Notes: generated by a model not told the origin, from the letters alone. A DNA stretch of 64,000 nt from Rhizobium sp. C4 (GCF_021026315.1 NZ_JAJNCX010000003.1:248001-312000), one strand, 5' to 3'; positions 19,434 through 28,658 are shown, counted from the first letter of the stretch. Numbers and translations are program-made.

Positions 19434-20860
19434 CGGCCAGCCTCCCGTGCCTGCTTTTCGGCCCAGGCCTGCAGGAATGTCTTGCCTTCAGGTGCGGGCA
19501 TTTCGCGATGTTTCGTCCAGCCGTCGGCAAGCGGCAGGCTATGGATGCGGCGGCTGGAACCGCCGAGCCAAGACAGCAGCGGCATGGCGACTGACACGGC
19601 GGCCCGATAGAGCTTCGGCCGTCTGGCGAAGAAGGCCCAGAATTTGAGGCCATAGCGCGCGGCCGTTGGCGTCAGGTGCTTTTCGAATTCGCGCTCGCGC
19701 CAGTGCCGCATCATCTTCGGCAGCGGAATGCGCATGGGACAGACGCTTTCGCAGCGCCCGCAGAAGGTCGAGGCATTCGGCAGATGGCCGCCGACCTCGA
19801 TGCCCGACAGCGACGGCGTCAACACGGCCCCCATCGGTCCCGGATAGACCGCGCCATAGGCGTGCCCGCCGACCGCATGATAGACCGGACAGTGGTTCAT
19901 GCAGGCCCCGCAGCGGATGCAGCGCAGCATCTCCTGAAATTCCGTGCCGAGCATGGCGGTGCGGCCATTGTCCAGCAGCACGACATGATACTCTTCCGGC
20001 CCGTCGGGGTCTTCAGCGCGCTTTGGTCCTGTGGAAAAGGTCGTGTAGACCGACATGTCCTGTCCCGTTGCCGAGCGTGCCAGCACGCGCAGGATCTGCG
20101 AACAGTCGTTCAGCGTCGGGACTAGCTTTTCAAGCGAGGCGACGACGACATGGCATTTGCCGAGCGTCTGCGTCAGGTCGCCATTGCCCTCATTCGTCAC
20201 GATGACGGAAGAACCCGTTTCGGCGACCAGGAAATTCGCCCCCGTGATCCCGACATCCGCCTCGAAATAGCGCTGTCGCAACACCAGTCGCGCCTCGTTC
20301 AGCAGCGCCTCATGCTCGGTCAGATCACGGTCGGCGGGAAGATGGGTGTGAACACGCCTGAAATCGGCTTCCACCTGATCCTTGTTGAGATGGACGGCCG
20401 GCGCGATGATATGGCTCGGCGTCTCGCCGCGCAGCTGGATGATATATTCACCAAGGTCCGTCTCGACGGGCGTGATGCCGTTCTTCTCGAAGAAATCGTT
20501 GAGCCCGATTTCCTCGGTGATCATCGACTTGCCCTTGGTCACGGTCTTGGCGTTCCGTTTCCGGCAGATGTCGAGAATGATGGCGCGGGCATCCTCCGCC
20601 GTCTCGGCGAAGTGGACATGCCCGCCGGACGCGATCACCTTTTTCTCGTATTCCTCCAGATAGAGGTCGAGATGGGCCAGCGTGTGGTTCTTGATGTCGC
20701 GGGCATTGTCGCGCAGCTGCTCGAATTCCGGCAGCGCATCCACGGCCGCAAGCCGCTTGGCGATGAAGCCGATTTCGACATTCTTCAGCGCCTTTTGCAG
20801 CGGCGCGTCGTTGAGTGCGCGGGTGGCGTTTTCCTTGAAGTTGGGCGTCGTGATCTGCAT
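19430..20860 (-). CDS. lutB: L-lactate utilisation iron-sulphur protein B
   Basis: The 476-residue protein combines an N-terminal LUD domain (TVTKGKSMITEEIGLNDF) with a C-terminal ferredoxin-like region binding two 4Fe-4S clusters, CIRCGACMNHCP and CGRCESVCPMRIP. It passes electrons from lactate oxidation towards quinone. ATG 20860 follows GAGGG; an in-frame TTG at 20884 overlaps lutA and is less likely. The stop overlaps the lutC start, indicating translational coupling. Confidence 0.94.
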   Translation of the reverse strand: MQITTPNFKENATRALNDAPLQKALKNVEIGFIAKRLAAVDALPEFEQLRDNARDIKNHTLAHLDLYLEEYEKKVIASGGHVHFAETAEDARAIILDICRKRNAKTVTKGKSMITEEIGLNDFFEKNGITPVETDLGEYIIQLRGETPSHIIAPAVHLNKDQVEADFRRVHTHLPADRDLTEHEALLNEARLVLRQRYFEADVGITGANFLVAETGSSVIVTNEGNGDLTQTLGKCHVVVASLEKLVPTLNDCSQILRVLARSATGQDMSVYTTFSTGPKRAEDPDGPEEYHVVLLDNGRTAMLGTEFQEMLRCIRCGACMNHCPVYHAVGGHAYGAVYPGPMGAVLTPSLSGIEVGGHLPNASTFCGRCESVCPMRIPLPKMMRHWREREFEKHLTPTAARYGLKFWAFFARRPKLYRAAVSVAMPLLSWLGGSSRRIHSLPLADGWTKHREMPAPEGKTFLQAWAEKQAREAGR

Positions 20861-20870
20861 CGTCCGGCCC

Positions 20871-21629
20871 TCATTTGCCCGCAATCGGTGGCGTATCGGT
20901 CATGCCGGCCAGCACTTCGGCGACATGGCGCACCTGCGTCTTGCCGCCCTCGCGGCGGATCTTGCCGGCCATGTTCATCAGACAGCCGATATCGCCGGCC
21001 AGCAGCACATCCGCGCCGGTATCGGAAATCGTCGCCGTCTTCTTCTCGACAATGGCATTGGAAATGTCGGGATATTTGACGCAGAACGTGCCGCCGAAGC
21101 CGCAGCAGACTTCGCTGTCCTTCATTTCCGCAAGCGTGACGCCCGGCAGCGCGCCGAGAAGCTTGCGCGGCTGCGCCTTGATGCCAAGCTCACGAAGTCC
21201 CGAACAGCTATCGTGATATGTGACGGTCCCGGCAAACTGGCTCTCGACCTTTTCGACCTTCATCACATCGGTGAGAAAGGAGACAAGCTCATAAACCTTC
21301 GCCGAAAAGGCCTGCGCCCGCTTCTCCCACGTCGCATCGCCCTTGAAGAGCCCCGGATAGTGCTTCTTCAGCATGGCCGCACAGGAGCCGGAAGGGGCAA
21401 CGACATAATCGAAACCCTCGAAGGCCTCAATGGCCTGCTCGGCCAGCGCCCGGGCATCCTTGCGGTCGCCGGAATTATAGGCTGGCTGGCCGCAACAGGT
21501 CTGCGCCATCGGCACATGAAGCTCGCAGCCCGCATCCTCGATCAGCTTCGCCGCAGCAAAGCCAACCGTCGGCCGGAAAAGGTCCGCGAGACAGGTGACG
21601 AACAGCCCCACGGTCGGTTTATCGGTCAT
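20871..21629 (-). CDS. lutA: L-lactate utilisation protein A (CCG domain)
   Basis: The 252-residue protein is built from two cysteine-rich CCG domains: HVPMAQTCCGQPAYNSGD and VCCGFGGTFCVKYPDIS. These bind cofactors in heterodisulphide-reductase-like and glycolate/lactate oxidase complexes. Its ATG at 21629 overlaps the lutR stop and is preceded by GAGGAAAAG, showing that regulator and enzymes are one transcript. Confidence 0.93.
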   Translation of the reverse strand: MTDKPTVGLFVTCLADLFRPTVGFAAAKLIEDAGCELHVPMAQTCCGQPAYNSGDRKDARALAEQAIEAFEGFDYVVAPSGSCAAMLKKHYPGLFKGDATWEKRAQAFSAKVYELVSFLTDVMKVEKVESQFAGTVTYHDSCSGLRELGIKAQPRKLLGALPGVTLAEMKDSEVCCGFGGTFCVKYPDISNAIVEKKTATISDTGADVLLAGDIGCLMNMAGKIRREGGKTQVRHVAEVLAGMTDTPPIAGK

Positions 21630-22429
21630 GCACTTTTCCTCGCCGTTTTCGATTGTGTGCGGCTGACGAGCCGCTGGCGTGACACGCGCTCCCATTCGCC
21701 GGAGCGCTTTGCTTCGTGCAGGGTGGCGGTGACAAAGTCGATATGCGCTTCGGCAGCCTGCCGCGCTGCGGCGGGGTCACCCCCGAGAATGGTCTCGACG
21801 ATCCTCTCGTGCTGGGCGAGCAGTGCATTGCGCGTCCCCGGTATTTCGAAGATCGCGTTGCGTTGAGTGAGGATACCTGCACTCAGGAGCCGGTAGCAGG
21901 CGTGCAGCGTGTGGAGCAGGATTGTGTTGTGCGCGCATTCGCCGACCGCATTGTGCAGCTCGACATCCGCGTCACGCTCGCCTTGCAGGTGGCCGGCCGC
22001 GTGGGCGGCACGCATATCGCCGATGATGCGCGCGAGGTTCTCGCGGTCTGCCGCATTGGCCCGTCGCGCCGCAAGTTCCGACGTCAGGCCCTCCAGCTCG
22101 CGCCGGTATTCCAGATAGTCGAGCGCCGCCCGCTCATGCCGGTTGAGGAGTTCGATCAGCGGTCGGGAGAAGACCTCGCCGATGATGTCGGCGACATAGG
22201 TCCCGCCGCCATGGCGGCTTTCGATCAGCCCGCGCTCTTCCAGAACCTTCAGCGCATCGCGCAACACCGGCCGCGACACCTCCAATCGCAGCGCCAGATC
22301 GCGCTCGCCCGGCAGTCGCTCGCCAGAGCGCAAGACGCCGTCGAGGAGAAGCGCCTCCACCTGCGCAACGACATCGTCGGCCGTCTTGGACGTTGTTACA
22401 GGGGAGAAGAGAGCGTCGGGGCTGTTCAT
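21626..22429 (-). CDS. GntR/FadR-type regulator of the lut operon
   Basis: The 267-residue protein has a GntR winged helix (GERLPGERDLALRLEVSRPVLRDALKVLEERGLIESRHGGGTYV) and an FCD effector domain with metal-binding histidines (ELHNAV, HERIVETI, EAHIDF). By position as the first gene of the operon and by similarity to LutR/LldR it should repress lutABC until L-lactate binds. Several dyad sequences lie just upstream of its start at 22450-22497. Confidence 0.85.
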   Translation of the reverse strand: MNSPDALFSPVTTSKTADDVVAQVEALLLDGVLRSGERLPGERDLALRLEVSRPVLRDALKVLEERGLIESRHGGGTYVADIIGEVFSRPLIELLNRHERAALDYLEYRRELEGLTSELAARRANAADRENLARIIGDMRAAHAAGHLQGERDADVELHNAVGECAHNTILLHTLHACYRLLSAGILTQRNAIFEIPGTRNALLAQHERIVETILGGDPAAARQAAEAHIDFVTATLHEAKRSGEWERVSRQRLVSRTQSKTARKSA

Positions 22430-22478
22430 GGTGACATCCAGGTTCAGATGTCAACGTGATAACAGCCCTTGACACAAG

Positions 22479-22497
22479 TGGTCAATATTATTGTCCA
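22479..22497. promoter_or_regulatory. Candidate operator of the lut operon
   Basis: TGGTCAAT-ATT-ATTGTCCA is a near-perfect 19-bp dyad (7 of 8 arm positions) in the 72-base gap before lutR. Its TGGT/CCA ends and 3-base spacer resemble sites bound by FadR-subfamily GntR regulators such as LldR and PdhR. A second dyad, TTGAC/GTCAA, overlaps it at 22470-22486. Confidence 0.5.
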
Positions 22498-22501
22498 ATT
22501 A

Positions 22502-23185
22502 TTAGCCGAACTTGAGGAAGAGCTTCGAGTAAGCCGGTTTCAGCCCGGTGATCGCCGCCGAAATGGCGGCCATGTCACCCGCCTGGGCAGCACTTTTGAG
22601 CTTGTCGACGCTTGCTCTCGCGTCGGCTGCAAGTGCCTGGAAGGCGGGATCTGCAGGCACGGGCGGGTGTGCGATGATGTCATCGATCAGGAAGGAAAGC
22701 ACTGCTGCGCCTTCGCCGGCCCCGCGCGCATCGATAGCCTTGTTTCCGATCACTCTTTCCATCTGCCGGTGATAGGCATTCATTCGGTCCGAAACCGTAT
22801 ACAGGCCGGCCCTCAGGTGCATCTCACCGATCTCGTCGCGGACCTTTTCCAGCGTCTCGTGTGCCTTCGGCAATGCCCCGGCGCCAACTTCGTCGCTTGC
22901 CTTGCGCGACAAGTCGCCGACAACCCTCATTGTCTCGGCAAACCGGCTGTCGTCTTCGTATTGCGGCGGAGCCGGTTGCCCGGCAAGCTGAGCCCATTCC
23001 GCGTCAAACTTTGCAAGCGCTGCTGCCGCCTTGGATGCGTCGCCGGAATTGGTCGCAAAAAGCGCCACCCGGTAGTCGCCGTAGGCATTCCGCAATTGCG
23101 TTTCGAAATTCGAAAATGTCCCGGCGATCGCTGTTCCGCTCCAAAGGAGCCCGGCAGCCGCAAGAATGACCAACCCTCGTCTCAT
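22502..23185 (-). CDS. Periplasmic helical protein of unknown function
   Basis: The start at 23185 (second of two tandem ATGs) is best spaced from GGAGG. The 227-residue product has a signal peptide (MRRGLVILAAAGLLWSG, cleavage near AIAG). The mature part is a run of amphipathic helices rich in alanine, reminiscent of the four-helix bundle of cytochrome c', but there is no CXXCH haem site. It precedes lutR by 72 bases on the same strand. No family recognised. Confidence 0.6.
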   Translation of the reverse strand: MRRGLVILAAAGLLWSGTAIAGTFSNFETQLRNAYGDYRVALFATNSGDASKAAAALAKFDAEWAQLAGQPAPPQYEDDSRFAETMRVVGDLSRKASDEVGAGALPKAHETLEKVRDEIGEMHLRAGLYTVSDRMNAYHRQMERVIGNKAIDARGAGEGAAVLSFLIDDIIAHPPVPADPAFQALAADARASVDKLKSAAQAGDMAAISAAITGLKPAYSKLFLKFG

Positions 23186-23291
23186 CATGTCCTCCAATGT
23201 CGTAAAGTTTGAATTAGCAACAATAGATATATGGATAGCAATATGTAAAATTACAACACTGGATGCTGTCTGCGTCCCGTGAGCCGACAGC

Positions 23292-24188
23292 CTACCCCTC
23301 CCAATAGGGCCTCGGCCCGTAAAGCCCGGTGAGATAATCGATGAACAGCCGCACCTTGGCCGGCAGGAACTCGCGGCTCGGATAGACCGCCGAAAGCGCA
23401 ACATTCTTCGGTGCTTCCAGGAAGGGCAGGACCGGCACGAGCTTGCCTGCCTTCAATTCCGGCCCGACATCCCAGGTGGAGCGCAGCGCAATGCCGAGCC
23501 CGGCAATCACCGCCTCGCGGATGACTTCGGAGGAGTTGGTCACCAGCGGCCCCTGTGGCCGATAGATCACCGGCCCGTCCGGCCCCTCGAGCCGCCATGT
23601 GTCATTGTTATGCGGTGGCAGGCAGATATGGGTCTCAAGATCGGCCAGCGTTTGCGGCATGCCATGTGTGGAAACATAATCGGGGCTGGCGCAAAGCAGC
23701 CGCCGCACCGGGGCAAGCCGCCGCGCCACGAGGCTCGAATCGGTCAACTCGCCAATGCGGATCGCAAGGTCATAGCCACCGGCGACCAGATCGATGAATT
23801 CATCCGACAGCGTCAGATTGATCGTGATACCCGGATTGGCCTGCATGAAGGGTTTGAGATGCGGCGCGACATGCATGCGCCCGAAGGAGGTAGGGGCCGA
23901 AATCTTCAGCGTGCCGCGCGCCTCTTCCGTGCGCCCGGCCATGAAGGCCTCTGCATCCTCAATGCCGGCCAGGATCGCCTCGATGCGGATGAAAAAGCCT
24001 TGGCCGGCTTCCGTCAGCGACAATTGCCGCGTCGTGCGCTGGAAAAGCCGTGTCCCCAGCCGCTCCTCCAGATGCTTGATCCGCTTGGAGACGACTGCCG
24101 GCGAAAACCCGAGTTCGCGCCCGGCCTCCGACATGCTTGAGGTTCGCGCCACATGGGCGAAGATTTCCAGATCCTCCAGCCGCGTCAT
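23292..24188 (-). CDS. LysR-family regulator divergent from glcD
   Basis: The 298-residue protein starts at MTRLEDLEIFAHVARTSSMSEA behind a GGAGGAG ribosome site. The winged helix with GFSPAVVSKRIKHLEERLGTRLF and the conserved ALRSTWDV effector-domain region place it in the CrgA/DsdC-like LysR group common in Proteobacteria. It shares a 127-base intergenic region, including a perfect 16-bp palindrome, with the divergent glcD gene, so it may control glycolate oxidase. Confidence 0.85.
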   Translation of the reverse strand: MTRLEDLEIFAHVARTSSMSEAGRELGFSPAVVSKRIKHLEERLGTRLFQRTTRQLSLTEAGQGFFIRIEAILAGIEDAEAFMAGRTEEARGTLKISAPTSFGRMHVAPHLKPFMQANPGITINLTLSDEFIDLVAGGYDLAIRIGELTDSSLVARRLAPVRRLLCASPDYVSTHGMPQTLADLETHICLPPHNNDTWRLEGPDGPVIYRPQGPLVTNSSEVIREAVIAGLGIALRSTWDVGPELKAGKLVPVLPFLEAPKNVALSAVYPSREFLPAKVRLFIDYLTGLYGPRPYWEG

Positions 24189-24251
24189 AACTCCTCCGTT
24201 GAAAATCGTGTCGATTATCTCCCGTGGGGAAAAAGTTATTAGCATTTCGCC

Positions 24252-24267
24252 GTGCTTGCGCAAGCAC
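24252..24267. promoter_or_regulatory. 16-bp perfect palindrome between LysR gene and glcD
   Basis: GTGCTTGCGCAAGCAC is a perfect dyad without spacer, 49 bases before glcD. It could be an operator for the divergent LysR protein or a different dimeric regulator; it does not match the T-N11-A LysR core exactly. Confidence 0.45.
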
Positions 24268-24315
24268 TGGCGGAACGGCTAGATTCATAGTCGAAGCTTG
24301 CAATGGGAGGACAGG

Positions 24316-25749
24316 ATGAGCGGAGCGATTGCCCTGAAAGTGCCGGATCCGGCAATCCTGTCGCGCCGCGCGCAGATTGTCGCCGATCTTGCCGATTTCC
24401 TGCCCGCCGGAACGGTGATTTCGTCCGACCGCGAGCTGAAGCCCTTCGAGACGGATGGCTTCATCGCCTATCGCCGCATGCCGCTGGCCGTCGCCCTGCC
24501 GCGGAGCACTGAAGAGGTGGCGGCGATCCTCAAATATTGCGCGAAATACAAGGTGCCGGTCGTGCCGCGTGGCGCAGGCACGTCGCTTTCCGGCGGCGCG
24601 ATCCCGCAGGAAGATGCCGTCGTCATCGCGCTCACCCGCATGAACCGCATTCTCGAGGTCGACTATTCCAACCGCTGCGCCCGCGTGCAGGCCGGCGTCA
24701 CCAATCTGGCGATATCGGAAGCCGTGTCTGCCGATGGCTTCTTCTATGCGCCCGACCCCAGTTCCCAGCTTGCCTGCACCATTGGCGGCAATATCGCCAT
24801 GAATTCGGGTGGCGCGCATTGCCTGAAATATGGCGTGACGACCAACAATCTGCTCGGCGTGAAGATGGTTCTCTTCGACGGCACGGTGATCGAACTGGGC
24901 GGCAAGGCACTGGATGCCAGCGGCTACGATCTTCTCGGCCTCGTCTGCGGCTCCGAAGGCCAGCTTGGCATCGTGACGGAGGCGACCGTGCGGCTGATCG
25001 CCAAGCCGGAAGGCCAGCGCCCGGTCCTCTTCGGCTTCGAAACGTCGGAAGGAGCGAGCGCCTGCGTGACCGATGTCATCGCCGCCGGCCTGATCCCGGT
25101 GGCAATTGAATTCATGGACAAGCCGGCGATCGAAATCTGCGAGGCCTTTGCCCATGCCGGCTATCCGCTCGATGTCGAGGCACTGCTGATCGTCGAGGTC
25201 GAAGGCTCCGAGGCCGAGATGGATGCCATGCTGAAGGCGATTATCGAGATCGCCCGCCGCCATGGTGTGAAGACAGTCAAGGAATGCCAGTCGGCGACCG
25301 AGGCGGCGCTCATCTGGAAGGGCCGCAAATCCGCCTTTGGCGCCACGGGCCGCATCGCCGATTATATCTGCATGGACGGCACCGTGCCGCTCTCGCAGCT
25401 CACCAATGTTCTGCGCGGCACGGCCGAGATCGTTGCACGTCACGGCTTGCGCGTCGCCAATGTCTTCCACGCGGGCGACGGCAACATGCATCCGCTGATC
25501 CTCTACAATATCAACGACCCCGACGAGGCGCGCCGCGCCGAAGAGGCCGGCAACGATATCCTGAAACTCTGCGTCGATGCCGGCGGCTGTCTCACCGGCG
25601 AACATGGCGTCGGCATCGAGAAACGCGACCTGATGCCCCATCAATTCTCCAAGCCCGATCTCGACCAGCAGATGGCCGTGCGCGCCGCCTTCGATCCGGA
25701 CTGGATCATGAACCCCTCCAAGGTCTTCCCGCTGGAAGGGCGCTCCTGA
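24316..25749 (+). CDS. glcD: Glycolate oxidase, FAD-binding subunit
   Basis: The 477-residue flavoprotein is the catalytic subunit oxidising glycolate to glyoxylate. The PCMH FAD-binding fold shows VVPRGAGTSLSGGAIP and CTIGGNIAMNSGGAHCLKYG, and the C-terminal cap has VFHAGDGNMHPLILYN and GEHGVGIEKRDLM. ATG 24316 follows GGGAGGACAGG; an upstream in-frame TTG is not needed. First gene of glcD-glcE-DUF4870-glcF with single-base spacing to glcE. Confidence 0.95.
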   Translation: MSGAIALKVPDPAILSRRAQIVADLADFLPAGTVISSDRELKPFETDGFIAYRRMPLAVALPRSTEEVAAILKYCAKYKVPVVPRGAGTSLSGGAIPQEDAVVIALTRMNRILEVDYSNRCARVQAGVTNLAISEAVSADGFFYAPDPSSQLACTIGGNIAMNSGGAHCLKYGVTTNNLLGVKMVLFDGTVIELGGKALDASGYDLLGLVCGSEGQLGIVTEATVRLIAKPEGQRPVLFGFETSEGASACVTDVIAAGLIPVAIEFMDKPAIEICEAFAHAGYPLDVEALLIVEVEGSEAEMDAMLKAIIEIARRHGVKTVKECQSATEAALIWKGRKSAFGATGRIADYICMDGTVPLSQLTNVLRGTAEIVARHGLRVANVFHAGDGNMHPLILYNINDPDEARRAEEAGNDILKLCVDAGGCLTGEHGVGIEKRDLMPHQFSKPDLDQQMAVRAAFDPDWIMNPSKVFPLEGRS

Positions 25750-25750
25750 C

Positions 25751-26953
25751 ATGGCGGTTATCTTTGAGCCCGAGAGCGAGGCCGATGCTGCAGCGATGAT
25801 TGCGGATGCCGCACGCGAGGGCAGGGCGCTTGCCATTTCCGGCGGCAACACGCGCGCCGGCTTCGGCCGGAAGGTCGAGGGCGCCACGTTCACCTCAAAA
25901 CGGCTGCGCGGCATCACCGCCTATAACCCGTCCGAAATGACGCTGACGGCGCTTGCCGGAACCCCCGTCGCCGAAATCGAGGCGGAACTGGCCGACAATG
26001 GCCAGATGATGGCCTTCGAGCCCGCCGACCACCGCATGATGATGGGCACGGAAGGCGTGCCGACCATCGGCGGCATTTTCGCCACCAACACATCCGGCCC
26101 CCGCCGCTTTGTCTCTGGTGCCGCGCGCGACAGCCTGCTCGGCATCCGCTTCGTCAACGGAATGGGCGAGGCCATCAAGTCGGGCGGGCGGGTGATGAAG
26201 AACGTCACCGGCCTCGATCTCGTCAAGTTGATTGCCGGCTCCTACGGCACGCTGGGTTTCGTCACCGAAGTCACCTTCAAGGTCCTGCCGGTGCCGCGCG
26301 CCGAAGCAACCGTTGTCGTCTCTGGCCTCAATGATGCGGAAGCGGCCATCGCCATGTCGGCAGCTCTTGCCACGTCCTGCGAAGTCTCAGGCGCTGCCCA
26401 TCTGCCCGAAAGCGTGCGCTGGCTCTTCGGCCAGAACGGCCTGCCTGATGGCCCGGCGACGCTTCTGCGCCTCGAAGGCCTCGAGGCGTCCGTGACTGAT
26501 CGTGCGAAACGCTTGCAGCCCTTCATGCAGCGCTACGGTGCGGTGAGCCAGATCGACCAGGGCGACAGCCAGCAGATCTGGCGCGAAATCCGCGACGTGA
26601 CGCCCTTTTCCGAAGATGGGTCACGCAAGCCGCTCTGGCGCATCTCCTGCGCCCCTTCCACAGGCCATCAATTGCTGGCGGCGCTCAGGCTGGAAACCGG
26701 CGTCAACGCCTTCTTCGACTGGCAGGGCGGCCTCGTCTGGATGCAGATGGAGGGCGATGCGGAAGCCGAAACGATCCGCACCTATCTCAAACGCCTCGGC
26801 GGCGGCCATGCGACACTGATCCGCGCCAGAGACGAGGTCCGCGCCGCTATCGCCACCTTCGAGCCGCAGGAGAAGGGCGTTGCCGCGCTTTCGGCAGTCG
26901 TGAAGGCCAAGCTCGATCCGAAGGGTATTTTCAATCCGGGGCGGATGGGGTGA
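25751..26953 (+). CDS. glcE: Glycolate oxidase, subunit E
   Basis: The 400-residue protein is a shorter paralogue of GlcD with the same FAD-type N-terminal fold (ISGGNTRAGFGRKVEG, TIGGIFATNTSGPRRFVSGAARDSLLG) and a diverged C-terminal domain ending in KLDPKGIFNPGRMG. It is required with GlcD and GlcF for membrane-linked glycolate oxidation in E. coli. It starts one base after the glcD stop. Confidence 0.93.
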   Translation: MAVIFEPESEADAAAMIADAAREGRALAISGGNTRAGFGRKVEGATFTSKRLRGITAYNPSEMTLTALAGTPVAEIEAELADNGQMMAFEPADHRMMMGTEGVPTIGGIFATNTSGPRRFVSGAARDSLLGIRFVNGMGEAIKSGGRVMKNVTGLDLVKLIAGSYGTLGFVTEVTFKVLPVPRAEATVVVSGLNDAEAAIAMSAALATSCEVSGAAHLPESVRWLFGQNGLPDGPATLLRLEGLEASVTDRAKRLQPFMQRYGAVSQIDQGDSQQIWREIRDVTPFSEDGSRKPLWRISCAPSTGHQLLAALRLETGVNAFFDWQGGLVWMQMEGDAEAETIRTYLKRLGGGHATLIRARDEVRAAIATFEPQEKGVAALSAVVKAKLDPKGIFNPGRMG

Positions 26954-26983
26954 TGCCGCTCGCAATCTCAAAGGGGACACGCA

Positions 26984-27355
26984 ATGTCTGACATGCAAGA
27001 CAACACGCCGGATGCCTCCGGCTTTCTCGAGCCCGGCAAGGGCAATGTGCAGCTGGTCTATGTGCTCTATCTCGCCGGCTTCGTGGTCGGCATCACGCCG
27101 CTGGTGGGCCTGATCTTCGCCTATATCAACCGTGGCAAGATCGCCGGCATTTATGACAGCCACTACACCTATGCCATCCGTACCTTCTGGATCGGCGTGC
27201 TCTACAGCCTGATCTCGGTGGTGCTGACCTTCCTTGTCATCGGCGTGATCGGTTTCTTCGCCACCGCCATCTGGTCGATCGTCCGCTGCGTCATCGGCCT
27301 GCAGAAGGTCAGCCGCGGCGAAGCCATCGAGAACCCGCAAAGCTGGCTGATCTAG
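26984..27355 (+). CDS. DUF4870-like membrane protein within the glc operon
   Basis: The 123-residue protein has an acidic N-terminus and two or three hydrophobic segments (LVYVLYLAGFVVGITPLVGLIFAYI; FWIGVLYSLISVVLTFLVIGVIGFFATAIW), the pattern of DUF4870/Tic20-like small membrane proteins. It is placed between glcE and glcF with short gaps of 30 and 22 bases, so it is co-transcribed. A role in membrane docking of the oxidase or transport of the substrate is possible but unproven. Confidence 0.75.
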   Translation: MSDMQDNTPDASGFLEPGKGNVQLVYVLYLAGFVVGITPLVGLIFAYINRGKIAGIYDSHYTYAIRTFWIGVLYSLISVVLTFLVIGVIGFFATAIWSIVRCVIGLQKVSRGEAIENPQSWLI

Positions 27356-27377
27356 CAAAGCAAGGAACCGGAAGACC

Positions 27378-28652
27378 GTGCAGACCAATTTCTCGCTCGC
27401 CCAGCTTGCCGACCCGAAGACCGCCGAGGCGGAAAGCATCGTGCGCAAATGCGTGCATTGCGGGCTCTGCACGGCCACCTGTCCGACCTATGTCACGCTC
27501 GGCAACGAGCTAGACAGCCCGCGCGGGCGCATCTACCTGATCAAGGACATGTTCGAGAACGGCCGCGACGCCGATGCCGAGACGGCGCTGCATGTCGACC
27601 GCTGTCTGTCCTGTCTCTCCTGCACCTCGACCTGTCCATCGGGCGTCGATTACATGCACCTGATCGACCTCGCCCGCGAACATGTCGAAAAGACCTATGA
27701 CCGGCCGCTGGCCGACCGTCTGGCGCGTGGCGTGCTGGCCTTCGTCCTGCCCTATCCCGGTCGCTTCCGGCTGGCGCTGAAGGCGGCGAAGTTCGGCCAG
27801 CCCTTTGCCGGTCTCCTCAAGAAACTGCCGCTCACCCGTGCCTTTGGCCATATGCTGGATCTCGCGCCGTCGCATGTCCCGCCGAAAAGCAGCTTTGCCG
27901 AAGCCGGTCGTTTCGCCCCCAAGGGCGAGAGGCGCGGTCGTGTCGCCATGCTGTCCGGCTGCGCCCAGCCGGCGCTGAAGCCGGAAATCAACGAGGCGAC
28001 GATCAGGCTGCTGAATGGTCTCGGCGTTGAAGTCGTCATTTCAGACGGCGAAAGCTGCTGCGGTTCGCTGACCCATCACATGGGCCGCGAGGAACAGGCG
28101 CTCGTCTCCGTGCGCAACAATGTCGATGTCTGGACCCGCGAGATCGAGAAGGGCGGGCTCGATGCCATCATCATCACAGCGTCCGGCTGCGGCACGACGG
28201 TCAAGGATTACGGACACATGCTCGCCCGCGATCCGGCCTATGCGGCAAAGGCCGCGCGCGTTGCATCGCTCACCAGGGATATCACCGAATATCTCTCGAC
28301 CCTCGACCTGCCGCAATTGCCCGCCAACGGCCGCACGGTCGCCTATCATTCTGCCTGTTCCATGCAGCATGGCCAGAAGATCACGACGCTGCCGAAACTG
28401 CTGCTGCAGAAGGCCGGCTACAAGGTGAAGGAGCCGGCCGAAGGCCATCTCTGCTGCGGCTCCGCCGGCACCTACAACATGCTCCAGCCGGAGATTTCGG
28501 CGGAGCTGAAGGCCCGCAAGGTCAAGAATATCGAAGCGACGAAACCCGACCTCATCGCCACCGGCAATATCGGCTGCATGACGCAGATCGGCACGGCCAC
28601 CCGCATCCCGATCCGCCATACGGTGGAATTGCTGGCGGAGGCTTATGGGTGA
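27378..28652 (+). CDS. glcF: Glycolate oxidase, iron-sulphur subunit
   Basis: The 424-residue protein has two N-terminal 4Fe-4S motifs (CVHCGLCTATCP, CLSCLSCTSTCP) and two C-terminal CCG domains (SCCGSLTHHMGRE and LCCGSAGTYNMLQPE). It carries electrons from the flavin subunits to the respiratory chain. The start is GTG 27378, placed by the conserved MQTNFSLAQLADP beginning. It ends 6 bases from the convergent parE stop. Confidence 0.95.
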   Translation: MQTNFSLAQLADPKTAEAESIVRKCVHCGLCTATCPTYVTLGNELDSPRGRIYLIKDMFENGRDADAETALHVDRCLSCLSCTSTCPSGVDYMHLIDLAREHVEKTYDRPLADRLARGVLAFVLPYPGRFRLALKAAKFGQPFAGLLKKLPLTRAFGHMLDLAPSHVPPKSSFAEAGRFAPKGERRGRVAMLSGCAQPALKPEINEATIRLLNGLGVEVVISDGESCCGSLTHHMGREEQALVSVRNNVDVWTREIEKGGLDAIIITASGCGTTVKDYGHMLARDPAYAAKAARVASLTRDITEYLSTLDLPQLPANGRTVAYHSACSMQHGQKITTLPKLLLQKAGYKVKEPAEGHLCCGSAGTYNMLQPEISAELKARKVKNIEATKPDLIATGNIGCMTQIGTATRIPIRHTVELLAEAYG

Positions 28653-28658
28653 TCAGGG

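Noticed and set aside
23959..25917. 652-residue minus-strand frame over the LysR gene and glcD
   Set aside because: It overlaps two real genes and shows no recognisable sequence.
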